From: Candidatus Woesearchaeota archaeon
GTDB taxonomy: Archaea; Nanobdellota; Nanobdellia; SCGC-AAA011-G17; JAFCDX01
Direction of reading: 5' to 3'
DNA length: 42,950 nucleotides
NCBI GenBank assembly: GCA_017609465.1
Contig: JAFCDX010000007.1
Span: forward strand, 1 to 42,950
The translations under genes were made by a program, and so were the position numbers. Positions within the stretch are counted from its first letter, which is position 1, and each line of letters starts with the position of its first letter. Positions 1 through 10,824 of the stretch are shown piece after piece. The notes beneath the pieces were generated by a model, which searched no databases, had not been told where the DNA came from, and was given only the letters and a program-made list of their open reading frames with translations.

Positions 1-156
1 ATGTAAATCTTTTAATACTCAAAAGAAAGAGGTTATGTGTAAATTAGTTGCATATAATGTAGATAGATTATGTAAGATAATCTCTCAGATTATCTTAGGG
101 TTTCAGCACAGCCTCCATAGAAAAAGGTTTATAAAATCTATTTATTTTATTACTTT

Positions 157-2574
157 ATGGTGAATGTAAGATTTTATCCAATAGATATAGATTACAGGGA
201 AGATATTAGGATATTTGGCAAAACAGAAGAAGGAAAAAAGATTGTTGTTATTGATGATTCTATACAACCTTATTTCTATGTTGACTCGAAAGATGAAGAG
301 ATAAATATGTTTAAGGATAAAATATCAAAATTGCAGGAAGATAATTCATATGTAACAAAAACAGAATTCTCAAAAAAAGACTATCTTGGTAAAGAAATTA
401 AATTAATAAAAGTTTATGTCAATAATGAAAGTTCAATATCTGTTATAAAGAATTTAATAAAAAAAATGGGGTATGTTGAATTCTTTGAAGATGATATTTC
501 TCATTATAAAAAATATCTCATAGAGAATAACATTATTCCTTTAACTTTGTGTGAAGTTGATGGAACAATAAAAAAAGATCCTTTTTTAGGAATCGTGGTT
601 GAAGGAAAGGTAAAACAAGTTTCAGAAGAAACACTTAAACCAAAAATACTCTCATTTGACATAGAAGTATATTCTCCCATGGTAGCTTTGGGGGAAAATT
701 TTTCTGAACCTATAATTTCTGTTGCTTTGGTAGGCAATAATGGTTTTAAAAAAGTTTTAACTTGGAAAGAATTCAAAACAGATAAGGATTGCATTGAATT
801 TGTAAAATCAGAATCGGATTTGCTTATAAAATTAAAAAATTACATAGAAGAATATTCCCCAGATTATATAATAGGGTATTATTCTGATGGATTTGACTTT
901 CCTTATATAATACAAAGAGCAGAAAGATATGGAATAGAATTTGATATAGGTCTTGATGGTTCAAAGATAAGAGTTTTAAGAGGGGATCCTAAAAAAGTAA
1001 AAATAAAAGGAATTGTCCATTTGGATATACTTCCTTTTATAAGAAAAATCATGTCCGGTTCGTTAAAACTTGATTCTTATAGCCTTAATAATGTTGCAAA
1101 TATTTTGTTAAATAATAATAAAAAGGATATGGATATTTGGAATATGACAAATATGTGGGACAACGAGGATAATATTGAAAAAATATGTGAGTATAATTTG
1201 CATGATGCATTATTAACACTAAAAATATTTGAAAAAATACTTCCCAATCTAGAGGAAATTGTAAAATTAATAGGAATTCCTTTATTTGATATTTCTAGAA
1301 TGAGTTATGGGCAATTAATAGAAAACTATCTAATAAAAAAATCAAAAGAACACAATGTTTTGATCCCAAAGAAACCTAATTATGCACAAATAAGTGAAAG
1401 AAAGTCATATACTTATCAGGGGGCCTATGTTATGGAACCAAAACCCGGATTTTACAAAAATTTAGTGGTATTTGATTTTATGTCTCTTTACCCAACAATA
1501 ATCATAACAAAAAACATATCTCCAAGTTCTTTTAATTTAAAAGGAAAGGGTTATGAAAGCCCCCTTATAAGCGATAATGGAAAGGAAAATATTTATTATT
1601 TCAACAATGAAAGAAAATGCTTCATCCCAAAAGTCATTGAAGAACTTATAAACAAGAGAAATGAGATAAAAAAAGAACTTAAAAAAGATAAAAATCCATT
1701 CTTATCTGCAAGGTCTTATGCTCTAAAGACGGTTGCTAATGCGTGTTATGGTTATATGGGATTTTTTGGAGCAAGATGGTATTGCAAACAATGTGTTGCA
1801 TCAATAACTGCATGGGCACGGGAATATATAAAAGAAGTTATAAGGAAATGTGAAGAAAATGGATTTGAAGTTCTTTATTCTGACACAGATTCTATTGCCA
1901 TAAACTTAAGAGACAGACAAAAAAAAGATGCAATAGATTTTGTTAAAGAAATAAATCAAAAATTGCCTGGAATGATGGAACTTGAATTGGAAAGCTTTTA
2001 TCCTTATGGTATATTTGTTTCAAAGAAAACAGAAACCCATGGTGCAAAAAAGAAATATGCCTTAATAGATGAAAAGGGAGAAATAAAAATAAACGGTTTT
2101 GAAACAGTAAGAAGAGACTGGAGCAAACTTGCAAGAAACACACAAAAAAAAGTTCTTGAAATATTATTAAAAGATAATTCTCCAAAAAAAGCAAAGGAAT
2201 ATGTAAATGGCATAATAGAAAAATTAAGAAAAAAAGATGTTCCAATAAAAGATTTGGTTATTCAAACACAACTAAAAATGAATCTAGAATCTTATGAACA
2301 AATTGGACCCCATGTTGCTGTTGCAAAGAGAATGAAAGAAAAAGGGTTTAAAATCACAAGGGGGAGTCCTATATTTTTTGTTATAACAGAAGGAAATGGT
2401 ATGATAAGAGACAGGGCAAAAACGCCTGATGAAGTTCAAGAGGGAAAATATGATACAGAATATTATATAAACAATCAAATAATTCCTGTTATAGAAAAAA
2501 TATTCGAAATATTTAATATAGACAAAGAAGAATTATTAATAAAAGGAAAACAAACAGATCTTGGGAGTTTTTAA
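157..2574 (+). CDS. polB: Family B DNA polymerase (exo+/pol+)
   Basis: Exo motifs ILSFDIEVYSP, YSPDYIIGYYSDGFDFPYI, YNLHDALLTLKI; pol motifs DFMSLYPTII and YSDTDS; C-terminal QTDLGSF resembles a PIP box. Confidence 0.97.
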   Translation: MVNVRFYPIDIDYREDIRIFGKTEEGKKIVVIDDSIQPYFYVDSKDEEINMFKDKISKLQEDNSYVTKTEFSKKDYLGKEIKLIKVYVNNESSISVIKNLIKKMGYVEFFEDDISHYKKYLIENNIIPLTLCEVDGTIKKDPFLGIVVEGKVKQVSEETLKPKILSFDIEVYSPMVALGENFSEPIISVALVGNNGFKKVLTWKEFKTDKDCIEFVKSESDLLIKLKNYIEEYSPDYIIGYYSDGFDFPYIIQRAERYGIEFDIGLDGSKIRVLRGDPKKVKIKGIVHLDILPFIRKIMSGSLKLDSYSLNNVANILLNNNKKDMDIWNMTNMWDNEDNIEKICEYNLHDALLTLKIFEKILPNLEEIVKLIGIPLFDISRMSYGQLIENYLIKKSKEHNVLIPKKPNYAQISERKSYTYQGAYVMEPKPGFYKNLVVFDFMSLYPTIIITKNISPSSFNLKGKGYESPLISDNGKENIYYFNNERKCFIPKVIEELINKRNEIKKELKKDKNPFLSARSYALKTVANACYGYMGFFGARWYCKQCVASITAWAREYIKEVIRKCEENGFEVLYSDTDSIAINLRDRQKKDAIDFVKEINQKLPGMMELELESFYPYGIFVSKKTETHGAKKKYALIDEKGEIKINGFETVRRDWSKLARNTQKKVLEILLKDNSPKKAKEYVNGIIEKLRKKDVPIKDLVIQTQLKMNLESYEQIGPHVAVAKRMKEKGFKITRGSPIFFVITEGNGMIRDRAKTPDEVQEGKYDTEYYINNQIIPVIEKIFEIFNIDKEELLIKGKQTDLGSF

Positions 2575-3456
2575 ATGGAAGATTATTTAAAATCAGGAAA
2601 AATAGCCTCACAGGCTAGAAGTTATGGTTTTTCTTTGTTAAAGGAAAATGCTCTCTTATTAGATGTCATAGAAAAAGTTGAAAATAAAATAAGGGAATTG
2701 GGTGGAAAGCCCGCATTTCCCGCTGACCTTTCTATAAATTATATTGCTGCTCATGACTCCCCAAAATACAATGATGATAGAAGATTGAAAAAAGGAGATA
2801 TAGTAAAATTGGATTTAGGTGTTCATGTTAATGGAAAAATAACAGATACTGCAATAACAACAGAAATTGGAACAAATAATCATAAAAAATTAATTGAAGC
2901 TTCAAAAAATGCCTTGATGGAAGTTGAAAAAAATTTAAATCCAAAAATAAAAGTGAATGAGATTGGTAAAATAATTGAATCAACAATAAAAAAACATGGA
3001 TTTGTTTCAATAAAGAATTTGTCAGGACATGAAATTGATGATTATGTTGTTCACGCCGGCTTATTAATACCAAATTATGATAACCATAATGAAGATGAAA
3101 TTGGAAAGAAAAAAATTATTGCTATAGAGCCTTTTGCAACAGAGGGTGATGGGATGGTTATTGAAGGAAAGCCTTCTGAGGTTTATTCTGTTGTTAATGA
3201 CATAAAAACAGTAAGAGATTCTTCTACAAGGGATATTTTAAAATTCATTAAAGAGGAATATAGGACTTTGCCTTTTTGCAAAAGATGGATAGCAAACAAA
3301 TTTAACATATTAAAGGCGAATATAGCATTAAATGCATTGGAAAAAGAGGGAATAATAAAGCAATATCCTCAATTAGTTGAAAGAGCTCGTGGTTTAGTAT
3401 CACAAACAGAACATACTTTCCTGATTGATGATGAAGTTATTTGTCTGACTAAATAA
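2575..3456 (+). CDS. map: Type II methionine aminopeptidase
   Basis: Starts immediately after the polB stop; KLDLGVHVNGKITDTAIT, GHEIDDYVVHAG, AIEPFATEGDG, EHTFLI motifs. Confidence 0.95.
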   Translation: MEDYLKSGKIASQARSYGFSLLKENALLLDVIEKVENKIRELGGKPAFPADLSINYIAAHDSPKYNDDRRLKKGDIVKLDLGVHVNGKITDTAITTEIGTNNHKKLIEASKNALMEVEKNLNPKIKVNEIGKIIESTIKKHGFVSIKNLSGHEIDDYVVHAGLLIPNYDNHNEDEIGKKKIIAIEPFATEGDGMVIEGKPSEVYSVVNDIKTVRDSSTRDILKFIKEEYRTLPFCKRWIANKFNILKANIALNALEKEGIIKQYPQLVERARGLVSQTEHTFLIDDEVICLTK

Positions 3457-5742
3457 TTAACCCATATAACTTTGTGTTTGAGGTAATGTTGCACTTCTTG
3501 CTTTCTTCAAGTAATGCTCTTCTATGGCATTATATCTCTTTATCTCATCGTCTGTCAAGCTAGGTTTTACTTTTGACAATGCTTCTTCAAAGAATTTCAT
3601 TGAAACACTCTTTGATTTAATGTCTTCTCTTAATGCAAGTAATCCTGCTTCTCTGCATACAGATTCCAAGTCGGCTCCTGTAAATCCTTCTGTTTGTTCA
3701 ACTATTTTATTTAATTTAACATCCTTTGCAAGAGGCATATTTTGTGTATGTATTTTTAATATATTCATTCTTGCTTCTTTGTTTGGAATATTTGTTGCTA
3801 ATATTCTGTCAAATCTTCCCGGCCTTAATAATGCAGTATCAATTAAATCTGGTCTGTTTGTTGCTGCCAAAACAACAACATCGTTCAATTCTTCAAGACC
3901 ATCTAATTCACTCAATAACGCATTAACAACTCTTTCAGTAACTCCAGTTCCTGATATATCCATACCTCTTTTAGGGGTTAATGAATCTATTTCATCAAAG
4001 AATATTATTGTTGGTGCTGCTTGCCTTGCTTTCTCAAACACTTTTCTTACACCTTTTTCACTTTCTCCAACAAACTTGTTTAATAATTCAGGCCCCTTTA
4101 CTAATATGAAATTGGCTTCTGCTTCATTTGCTACTGCCTTAGCCAATAAAGTTTTACCAGATCCTGGAGGACCATATATCAAAATCCCTTTTGGGGCTTT
4201 TACACCTATCCTCTTAAATGAATGAGGATGTTTTAATGGCCACTCAACGCTTTCCTTTAATTCTTGTTTTAACTTATCTAATCCCCCTACATCGTCCCAA
4301 TGAACATTTGGGGTTTCAATCAAGACTTCCCTCATAGCAGAAGGTCTTACAACCTTTAATGCATTTTCGAAATCTTCTTGTGTTATCCTTAATTTCTCCA
4401 TAACACTTTGTGGTAATGGTTCATTCTCTTTTAATTTTATATTAGGTAATATTTTCCTTAGAACATCCATAGCTGCTTCTTTACATAACGATTCTATGTC
4501 TGCTCCTACAAAACCATGAGTTACTTCTGCAAGTTTATTAAGATTAACAGATTTATCCAAAGGCATGTTTCTTGTGTGAATTTTAAGAACATTTAATCTC
4601 CCTTTTTTATTTGGAACTCCTATTGATATTTCCCTATCAAATCTTCCCGGCCTTCTTAATGCAGGATCAAGTGCATTTTGTCTGTTCGTTGCCCCTATGA
4701 CTATTACTTTTCCTCTTGTCTTTAAACCATCCATCATTGTAAGTAATTGTGCTACAACTCTTCTCTCTACCTCTCCATAAGATTCGTCTCTCTTTGGGGC
4801 AATAGCATCTATCTCATCTATAAATATAATTGTTGGTGAATTTTTTTCAGCTTCATCAAATATTTCTCTTACTTTCTTTTCACTTTCTCCATAAAACTTA
4901 TTCATAATTTCAGGACCATTAACTAACATAAAATTTGCTTCTGTCTCATTTGCTACTGCCTTAGCCAATAAAGTTTTACCAGATCCTGGAGGACCATGCA
5001 ATAAAACTCCTTTTGGGGGTTGTATTCCTAAAGTCTTGAATAATTCAGGATGTTTCATAGGCAATTCAATCATTTCTCTTACTTTTTTTATTTCTTCATC
5101 CAAACCGCCTATATCCTCATAAGTAACATCAATTATCTTTTCTTCTACAACATCTGTTGCTTTTTTGTTAATTATTAATTGTGTATTTTCTGTAATTATC
5201 AATGGTTCTTTGGGATTTGTATTAACAACTATAAATTTTATTCCACCTATTGAACCCATAAAACCTCCAGACGACATACTTTGCTCAAAAACATCAAATA
5301 TATCTTCAAATGGGCTACCTGAGAAAGTTCTTTTTCTTCTACTTGTTCCGCCCAATGCTATTTGGTCTCCTTTTACAATTGGTCTTCCCAATAATCCATT
5401 TTTAACAATTTCCGGGTTTGCCTCAATAAAAACCCCTTGCTGTGCAGGTGCTATTGTAACTGTTTTAGCTTCCTTAACTTCTGCTTTTCTTACTTTTACA
5501 AATTCACCAATTCCTGTTTTTGCATTTCTTCTTATAATACCATCCATCCTTATAACAGACTGTCCAATATCCGAAGGATAAGCTCTATCAACAATTCCAA
5601 CAGTCATTCTTTGACCTTCAATCTCAACAATATCTCCAGGTCTTACACCTATTTCATGCATTGTTTTAGAATCTATTCTAATTATACCTTTATACACTTC
5701 TTCCTGAAGCGCTTCCATTACTTTTAATTTAATTTCTTTCAT
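3457..5742 (-). CDS. CDC48/VAT-like AAA ATPase with double AAA domain
   Basis: Two Walker A ([17 protein letters not shown]) and Walker B ([29 protein letters not shown]) motifs; CDC48 N-domain at the start. Confidence 0.96.
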   Translation of the reverse strand: MKEIKLKVMEALQEEVYKGIIRIDSKTMHEIGVRPGDIVEIEGQRMTVGIVDRAYPSDIGQSVIRMDGIIRRNAKTGIGEFVKVRKAEVKEAKTVTIAPAQQGVFIEANPEIVKNGLLGRPIVKGDQIALGGTSRRKRTFSGSPFEDIFDVFEQSMSSGGFMGSIGGIKFIVVNTNPKEPLIITENTQLIINKKATDVVEEKIIDVTYEDIGGLDEEIKKVREMIELPMKHPELFKTLGIQPPKGVLLHGPPGSGKTLLAKAVANETEANFMLVNGPEIMNKFYGESEKKVREIFDEAEKNSPTIIFIDEIDAIAPKRDESYGEVERRVVAQLLTMMDGLKTRGKVIVIGATNRQNALDPALRRPGRFDREISIGVPNKKGRLNVLKIHTRNMPLDKSVNLNKLAEVTHGFVGADIESLCKEAAMDVLRKILPNIKLKENEPLPQSVMEKLRITQEDFENALKVVRPSAMREVLIETPNVHWDDVGGLDKLKQELKESVEWPLKHPHSFKRIGVKAPKGILIYGPPGSGKTLLAKAVANEAEANFILVKGPELLNKFVGESEKGVRKVFEKARQAAPTIIFFDEIDSLTPKRGMDISGTGVTERVVNALLSELDGLEELNDVVVLAATNRPDLIDTALLRPGRFDRILATNIPNKEARMNILKIHTQNMPLAKDVKLNKIVEQTEGFTGADLESVCREAGLLALREDIKSKSVSMKFFEEALSKVKPSLTDDEIKRYNAIEEHYLKKARSATLPQTQSYMG

Positions 5743-6277
5743 TTTTTATTCCTTTCTTATTTTTCGTACTTTTAATTAACTTTAATTTTTTTGAAACAAA
5801 ATCCTTTCTATTGAGAAGTTTATTTGTATCTGATTTTTCTCTTATAGTTGTATGAGTTCCATTATTATTTTTTTCTATAGTCCTATCATAATTTTCTCCA
5901 AAATCTAAGGATAATTTATTTGCCTGTTCAAATGCCAATGTTACTATTTTGTTCATTCTATCCATATCTTCTTTCATTTTTTTATGAATTTCATGAAAAT
6001 TATTGTCTTCTTCAGAATTCTCAAAAAATTCAATTATTTCTCTTGGGATTGAAACAGCATAAGAGTTTCCAACCATTCTTAATTTTACATTAAATTGCTT
6101 TTTCTTTATTTTTTTGAAATCCCTATATTTTTCCAAATCTACAGGATGATATAAAATATGTCCGCATTTCGGACATTCCAAAATTCTTAACTGAAATCCT
6201 TCTTTAACCATAGTGTTTTTTCTAGTTAAAGTTCCGCATTCACTGCATAAAATCTTTCCATAATATATATCTGACAT
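5729..6277 (-). CDS. Zinc-ribbon / AbrB-like DNA-binding protein
   Basis: CSECG...CPKCG ribbon followed by FNVKLRMVGNSYAVSIPREIIEFF (SpoVT-AbrB-like); overlaps the CDC48 start by 14 bp. Confidence 0.65.
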   Translation of the reverse strand: MSDIYYGKILCSECGTLTRKNTMVKEGFQLRILECPKCGHILYHPVDLEKYRDFKKIKKKQFNVKLRMVGNSYAVSIPREIIEFFENSEEDNNFHEIHKKMKEDMDRMNKIVTLAFEQANKLSLDFGENYDRTIEKNNNGTHTTIREKSDTNKLLNRKDFVSKKLKLIKSTKNKKGIKNERN

Positions 6278-6343
6278 TGTGTTTTCCTTTTGTGTATACA
6301 GAATAGTATATACAACTAGTATTTAAAAGTTTTGGTTAAAGGT

Positions 6344-6640
6344 TTAAACATCAATTAAACCTTCTTTATCACATAATCCAAGAATTTGATTGTATTTTCC
6401 ATCCAAAGTTGGATATATAGCAACAATACGCTTTCCAATTTCAAACATAAAATCTTTTTTATCCTTTATCCCTATACTGTCTCCTTCTTCTATTTTAATT
6501 TCTAATTCCCCTGCAGGATCAAAAAAATCTCTAAACTCTTCAGGATTCTTAAAATGTACATCATAACAAGAACCACCATTACATGGCTTTAAATATCCAA
6601 CAACAGAAAAAATTTCCCCTTTTCTAACATATATTTCCAT
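6344..6640 (-). CDS. Hypothetical protein
   Basis: 98 aa ORF with TATA-like sequence upstream, divergent from the RadB-like gene. Confidence 0.6.
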   Translation of the reverse strand: MEIYVRKGEIFSVVGYLKPCNGGSCYDVHFKNPEEFRDFFDPAGELEIKIEEGDSIGIKDKKDFMFEIGKRIVAIYPTLDGKYNQILGLCDKEGLIDV

Positions 6641-6703
6641 ACTATAAAAGTAAATACTAACTTATATATAAATTTATATAATCTATAATAAATAGTAAAA
6701 ATT

Positions 6704-7273
6704 ATGATAAATCTAAAAAGAATAACGGCAATATATGGGCCCTCAGGAAGTGGTAAAACAATTCTTTCAATACAATCTTTAATGCCTATGCTAAAAGAAA
6801 ATAAAAAAATAATTTACTTGGATACAGAAGGAAAGTTATCTTTAGAAAAAATAAAGAATATATCAAATAATAATCTTGAAAATTTGTTTGTCTTTAATAT
6901 AAAAAATTTCAAGGAGCAGCAATTAAAAATAAATAATTTGAAAGATATAAAAAATGCTTCTTTGATTGTGATTGATTCAATCAATAATCATTACAGAACT
7001 TTAGTAAAATCAAAACCAGATCTAGCAAATGCAATGTTAAAAAGTCAGTTAAGAACTTTAAAAAGTTTAAAAATACCGATAATAATAACAAATCAAGTTT
7101 ATACCGATACAAATACTGGAAAGACAAAAGTTACCGGGGGTTATATAATCCAGGATTTTTGTGACGAAATTATAGAATTAAAAAAAGAACCAAGAAAGAT
7201 GATAATAAAAAGCAAAAAAGAAGAATCGTTTATAAAAATAAATGAAAAAGGAATTGAAAAAATTTTATCCTAA
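6704..7273 (+). CDS. radB: RadB-like RecA-family ATPase
   Basis: Walker A GPSGSGKT, Walker B SLIVIDSIN, single short RecA core. Confidence 0.75.
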   Translation: MINLKRITAIYGPSGSGKTILSIQSLMPMLKENKKIIYLDTEGKLSLEKIKNISNNNLENLFVFNIKNFKEQQLKINNLKDIKNASLIVIDSINNHYRTLVKSKPDLANAMLKSQLRTLKSLKIPIIITNQVYTDTNTGKTKVTGGYIIQDFCDEIIELKKEPRKMIIKSKKEESFIKINEKGIEKILS

Positions 7274-7311
7274 AATATTGTTGGATCTTTCATTGTATAA
7301 TAATATGTTTA

Positions 7312-9522
7312 TTATGTATTTAGGCTTTTCTTTTTTTTATGCTTGTCAACAATTCTTTTAGTATAATGACATTTTGGATACTGATCACAAGCTAAAAATT
7401 CACCATAGAATCCTTTTTTCAAGACAAGCTTTCCTTTTCCGCATTTTGGACATTTCTTTCCCAAATCCTTTACGTCTTTTTCTTTTATTTCCAATTTTCT
7501 TGAAGGGCATTTTGGATTTATACAAAGTACTTGTGGCCTTTTTCCTTTTCTTATTACATTGACCATTGAAAAACCACATTTGTCACATATTTTATTTGTA
7601 GGTTTTATCAATGCATTATGTGGCAAAGGATAAGTAACTTTACAATTAGGGTATTTCGAACATGCAACAAAATAACCAAACTTGCTTCTCTTTATCATTA
7701 AATTTCCTTTTTTGCAAGTAGGACATTTTCCCAAGGTGGATTCTTTTATTCTTGTCTCAATATTTGCTTCTGCTAATGCTTTTCCTATATCTAATTCATG
7801 CTCCTTGAATTTTTTAAATATCTTTTTAAGATGTGTTTCAGCATGATCAAGAACTTTCTTCTTTGTATTTTTTCCTTCCCTAATCTCTTCCATGTTTTTT
7901 TCAAATTCTTTTGTGAGTTTTTCATCAAGTATCTCAGGAACATATTTTTTTAGAGTGTCAATGGTTTTCATACCAAGATTAGTAACTTTCAAATCTTTTC
8001 CAGAAATATAATCTCTCTCAAATAATGTCGATACTATATCTGCTCTTGTTGCTTTTGTTCCTAATCCTTTTTTCTCTAACTCCTTAACCAAAGATGCTTC
8101 AGTATATCTTTTTGGGGGCTGTGTTTCCTTTTCTTCCATAAAAGTTTTAGAATTTTTAATTTCTTCGTTCTTTTCTGCCTTAGGCAATTCTTCTTCTTTA
8201 TATTTGGCAAATTTTCCATAAAGAGTATGCCATCCTTTTTCTCTTGTTACTGTTCCTTTTAATTCAAATTTTTCTCCATTGCAATCTATTTCATATGAAA
8301 CTGTTTCTCTTACTGCAGGATCTCCAAAGCTTACAAAGAACCTCCTCACTATCAATTCATATAGTTGAAGTGCTTTTCCTGTTATTTTTTTAGGTATTAT
8401 TCCTGTAGGATAAATTGCTGGATGTGCAGGGTCTGTCTTTTTTCCTTCTGTGGGTTTCAAAGATTTTTTGTTTAAGATAAATTCTGCTTCTTTTTCAAAT
8501 TTTGATTTCAAACTGGTTAATATTTTTTTGTAATTTATAGAAGGAGGAAGTTTTTGTGAACTTGTTCTTGGATATGAAATATAAGAATTTACATAAAGCA
8601 TTTGTGCTAATTCTAATGTAATTTTTGGACTTAATCCTAAAACTCTATGTGATTCTGACTGCAAACTAGTTAAATCAAAAGGCAATAATGGATTTTGTTT
8701 GAATTCTCTCTTCTTTATATCTTCTATTATTGCTTTTTTATTTTTGGTTTTTTTAATAACTTCTTGTGCTTTCTTTTTATCCTTGAAGTGTCCTTTCTTG
8801 TAATCTGCAATTATTTTCTTTTTACTCAACTTTCCATCCAGATAAATCTCCCAGTAAGGTTCTGATTTGAACTTTCCAATTTCTTTTTCTTTTTTATACA
8901 AAATGTGTAACGTTGGACCCTGAACTCTCCCAGAACTCATTATCTTAAACATGTTCTTTGCGTGCTTTATTGATAATGTTAATGCTCTTGAAAGATTAAT
9001 ACCATATATCCAATCAAGTTCGTGCCTTGTCAAACCTGATTCAACCAATTTCTTGTCAATGTGCTTTCCTATTTTTTCATAAGAAATTAACAAATCTTCA
9101 GAAGTTGTTGTAGAATATCTCATTCTTAGTGAATCTTCTTTTCCTGTAACATATTTCAGTATATTATAGCCAATAACCTCTCCTTCAACATCCCAATCAC
9201 AAGCAACTATGAAATCCTTTGCATTTTTCGAGACTTTTTTTATTAATTCAAGATATGGTTTTGTAAATGAAGCTGTTTTTGAAACTTCATATGTTGGTTT
9301 CCACTCAATATCAAAAACAGGATAATGCCATCCTTGCTTATTTTTTTCTGTAACAGTATACAAATGACCTACTGCACATACAACAAATATCTTTCTTCCT
9401 TTATGTTTTATTTCATAATAAGGAATTTTTTTGTGTAGTTTTTTTTCTACTTTTCCTTCTGCCAAAGAATTTGCTATCTTTAAGGATACAGAAGGCTTTT
9501 CTGTTATTATCATGGTTGTCAT
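7312..9522 (-). CDS. topA: DNA topoisomerase IA with C-terminal zinc ribbons
   Basis: Toprim TEKPSVSLKIANSL, DWDVEGEVIGYNI, active-site region SYPRTSSQKLP, three C-terminal CxxC ribbons. Confidence 0.95.
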   Translation of the reverse strand: MTTMIITEKPSVSLKIANSLAEGKVEKKLHKKIPYYEIKHKGRKIFVVCAVGHLYTVTEKNKQGWHYPVFDIEWKPTYEVSKTASFTKPYLELIKKVSKNAKDFIVACDWDVEGEVIGYNILKYVTGKEDSLRMRYSTTTSEDLLISYEKIGKHIDKKLVESGLTRHELDWIYGINLSRALTLSIKHAKNMFKIMSSGRVQGPTLHILYKKEKEIGKFKSEPYWEIYLDGKLSKKKIIADYKKGHFKDKKKAQEVIKKTKNKKAIIEDIKKREFKQNPLLPFDLTSLQSESHRVLGLSPKITLELAQMLYVNSYISYPRTSSQKLPPSINYKKILTSLKSKFEKEAEFILNKKSLKPTEGKKTDPAHPAIYPTGIIPKKITGKALQLYELIVRRFFVSFGDPAVRETVSYEIDCNGEKFELKGTVTREKGWHTLYGKFAKYKEEELPKAEKNEEIKNSKTFMEEKETQPPKRYTEASLVKELEKKGLGTKATRADIVSTLFERDYISGKDLKVTNLGMKTIDTLKKYVPEILDEKLTKEFEKNMEEIREGKNTKKKVLDHAETHLKKIFKKFKEHELDIGKALAEANIETRIKESTLGKCPTCKKGNLMIKRSKFGYFVACSKYPNCKVTYPLPHNALIKPTNKICDKCGFSMVNVIRKGKRPQVLCINPKCPSRKLEIKEKDVKDLGKKCPKCGKGKLVLKKGFYGEFLACDQYPKCHYTKRIVDKHKKKKSLNT

Positions 9523-9689
9523 TTTAAATTAAATATAGAATATCCTTCATGTCCATTCTCTATATTCACCTCTCTTTGTATTAAAAATTCAAAGCAATGG
9601 CTTCTATTTGCAAATATTCTTTTTTCTATCATTTTATCAACAAAATCCAATATTTCATCATCCAATGTAATGGTTATTCTTTGTTTCAT
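9519..9689 (-). CDS. Ribbon-helix-helix (CopG-like) small protein, 56 aa (not in ORF track)
   Basis: MKQRITITLDDEILDFVDKMIEKRIFANRSHCFEFLIQREVNIENGHEGYSIFNLK; stop overlaps the topA start as ATGA. Confidence 0.8.
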   Translation of the reverse strand: MKQRITITLDDEILDFVDKMIEKRIFANRSHCFEFLIQREVNIENGHEGYSIFNLK

Positions 9690-9831
9690 ATTCCTTCCTC
9701 ATTTTTCTTACTAAATATTTTATAGTATCGCTTCTGTTAAGAAAGATTCTTTCTCTTACTTTATGATCCATCCATTCAAGAAGGTCTGGGTCAATTGTTA
9801 AAGTAAGTCTTTTTGATTTATTACTCTGCAT
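9658..9831 (-). CDS. Ribbon-helix-helix (CopG-like) small protein, 57 aa (not in ORF track)
   Basis: MQSNKSKRLTLTIDPDLLEWMDHKVRERIFLNRSDTIKYLVRKMRKEYETKNNHYIG; paralogous to and overlapping the next RHH gene. Confidence 0.8.
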   Translation of the reverse strand: MQSNKSKRLTLTIDPDLLEWMDHKVRERIFLNRSDTIKYLVRKMRKEYETKNNHYIG

Positions 9832-9834
9832 AAT

Positions 9835-9922
9835 TACATACTAAGTAATAAATATTATATAAATATTTCTTTTATATTAATTTAATGTATTTATGTTTAC
9901 AACTACATACTTAATAAGTAAA
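9835..9922. promoter_or_regulatory. Candidate RHH operator pair flanking a TATA-like element
   Basis: ACATACTAAGTAA (~9836) and ACATACTTAATAAGTAA (~9904) flank AT-rich TATTATATAAATATTTC. Confidence 0.4.
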
Positions 9923-9927
9923 TTTGA

Positions 9928-10536
9928 TTATATATCAATAATTTTTCCTTTTCTTCCAACATTAATAACATTAGTATTTCCTATTCTCTCTTCAAGACCT
10001 TCTGCTTCATGAACATGACTACATAATAAAAAATCAGGCTTAAACTCATCTATTGCTTTTCTTACAGCTGTGCTTCCCTTGAATATTGTTGAAAAATTTT
10101 CCATCTTGCTTTTGGAAGGATGTATGTGAGTTACCATTATCTTCTTATTTGAATCTTTTATTTTTTCAAAGCTCTTTTTTAAATAACCAAACATAGTATC
10201 TTCAGAAATTGGCATTTGGGGACCTATATTTGTTGCACCGCCAGCCCCAAATATTCCTATATCTTTGTATTTTTCCGACTTCCCATGCAAATTTTTGACA
10301 TTATACATATCTGCTAAGAAATCAGCAGTTGCAAAAGATTCATGATTTCCAGGAACAAAAATTACTTTAAGTCCTTTTTCAACAAATGGGCCTATTATTC
10401 CTTGAGTAGAAATCTCAGTAAGAGTTAAATCACCACATAAAACAACAAGATCAACATTTTCCTTCTTAGCCTTTTCTGATAATTCTCTTGCTAGTTTAAT
10501 GTCTCCGTGAATGTCTCCTGCTGCAAATATTTTCAT
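9928..10536 (-). CDS. Metallophosphoesterase (YfcE/MJ0936-like)
   Basis: AAGDIHGD, VVLCGDLT, VPGNHES, VTHIHPS, CSHVHEAEG motifs. Confidence 0.85.
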   Translation of the reverse strand: MKIFAAGDIHGDIKLARELSEKAKKENVDLVVLCGDLTLTEISTQGIIGPFVEKGLKVIFVPGNHESFATADFLADMYNVKNLHGKSEKYKDIGIFGAGGATNIGPQMPISEDTMFGYLKKSFEKIKDSNKKIMVTHIHPSKSKMENFSTIFKGSTAVRKAIDEFKPDFLLCSHVHEAEGLEERIGNTNVINVGRKGKIIDI

Positions 10537-10784
10537 TTTTTCTGTTGTTTCTTAAATTCCTCTGCATGTTCTGGTGAGCAAAATCTGTAATATTCCCCTT
10601 TTATTTCTTCTTCAATGAAATTCTCATCTCTTAAAATTTTTCCGCACAATGCGCATTTGGAAGGGTCTTTTGCAGATTCATAACCCTCTATAAATCCTTC
10701 TTCTAATTCTGTAATCTTGTCTCCTTCTTCAAAAATTTCAGGAGATTTTTCTATATCTTCTGATATTTTCTTATTATTTACCAT
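10533..10784 (-). CDS. Small TRASH/MYM-like zinc protein
   Basis: CALCGKIL...YYRFCSPEHAEEFKK; overlaps the metallophosphoesterase start. Confidence 0.55.
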   Translation of the reverse strand: MVNNKKISEDIEKSPEIFEEGDKITELEEGFIEGYESAKDPSKCALCGKILRDENFIEEEIKGEYYRFCSPEHAEEFKKQQKK

Positions 10785-10824
10785 CTTATATAAATTAAGA
10801 AAACTTCACTTAAAAATCTTATGG

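Noticed and set aside
3524-5727. Plus-strand ORFs antisense to the CDC48 gene (233, 138 and 96 aa)
   Set aside because: Opposite strand of a strongly conserved gene; translations look like low-complexity antisense shadows.
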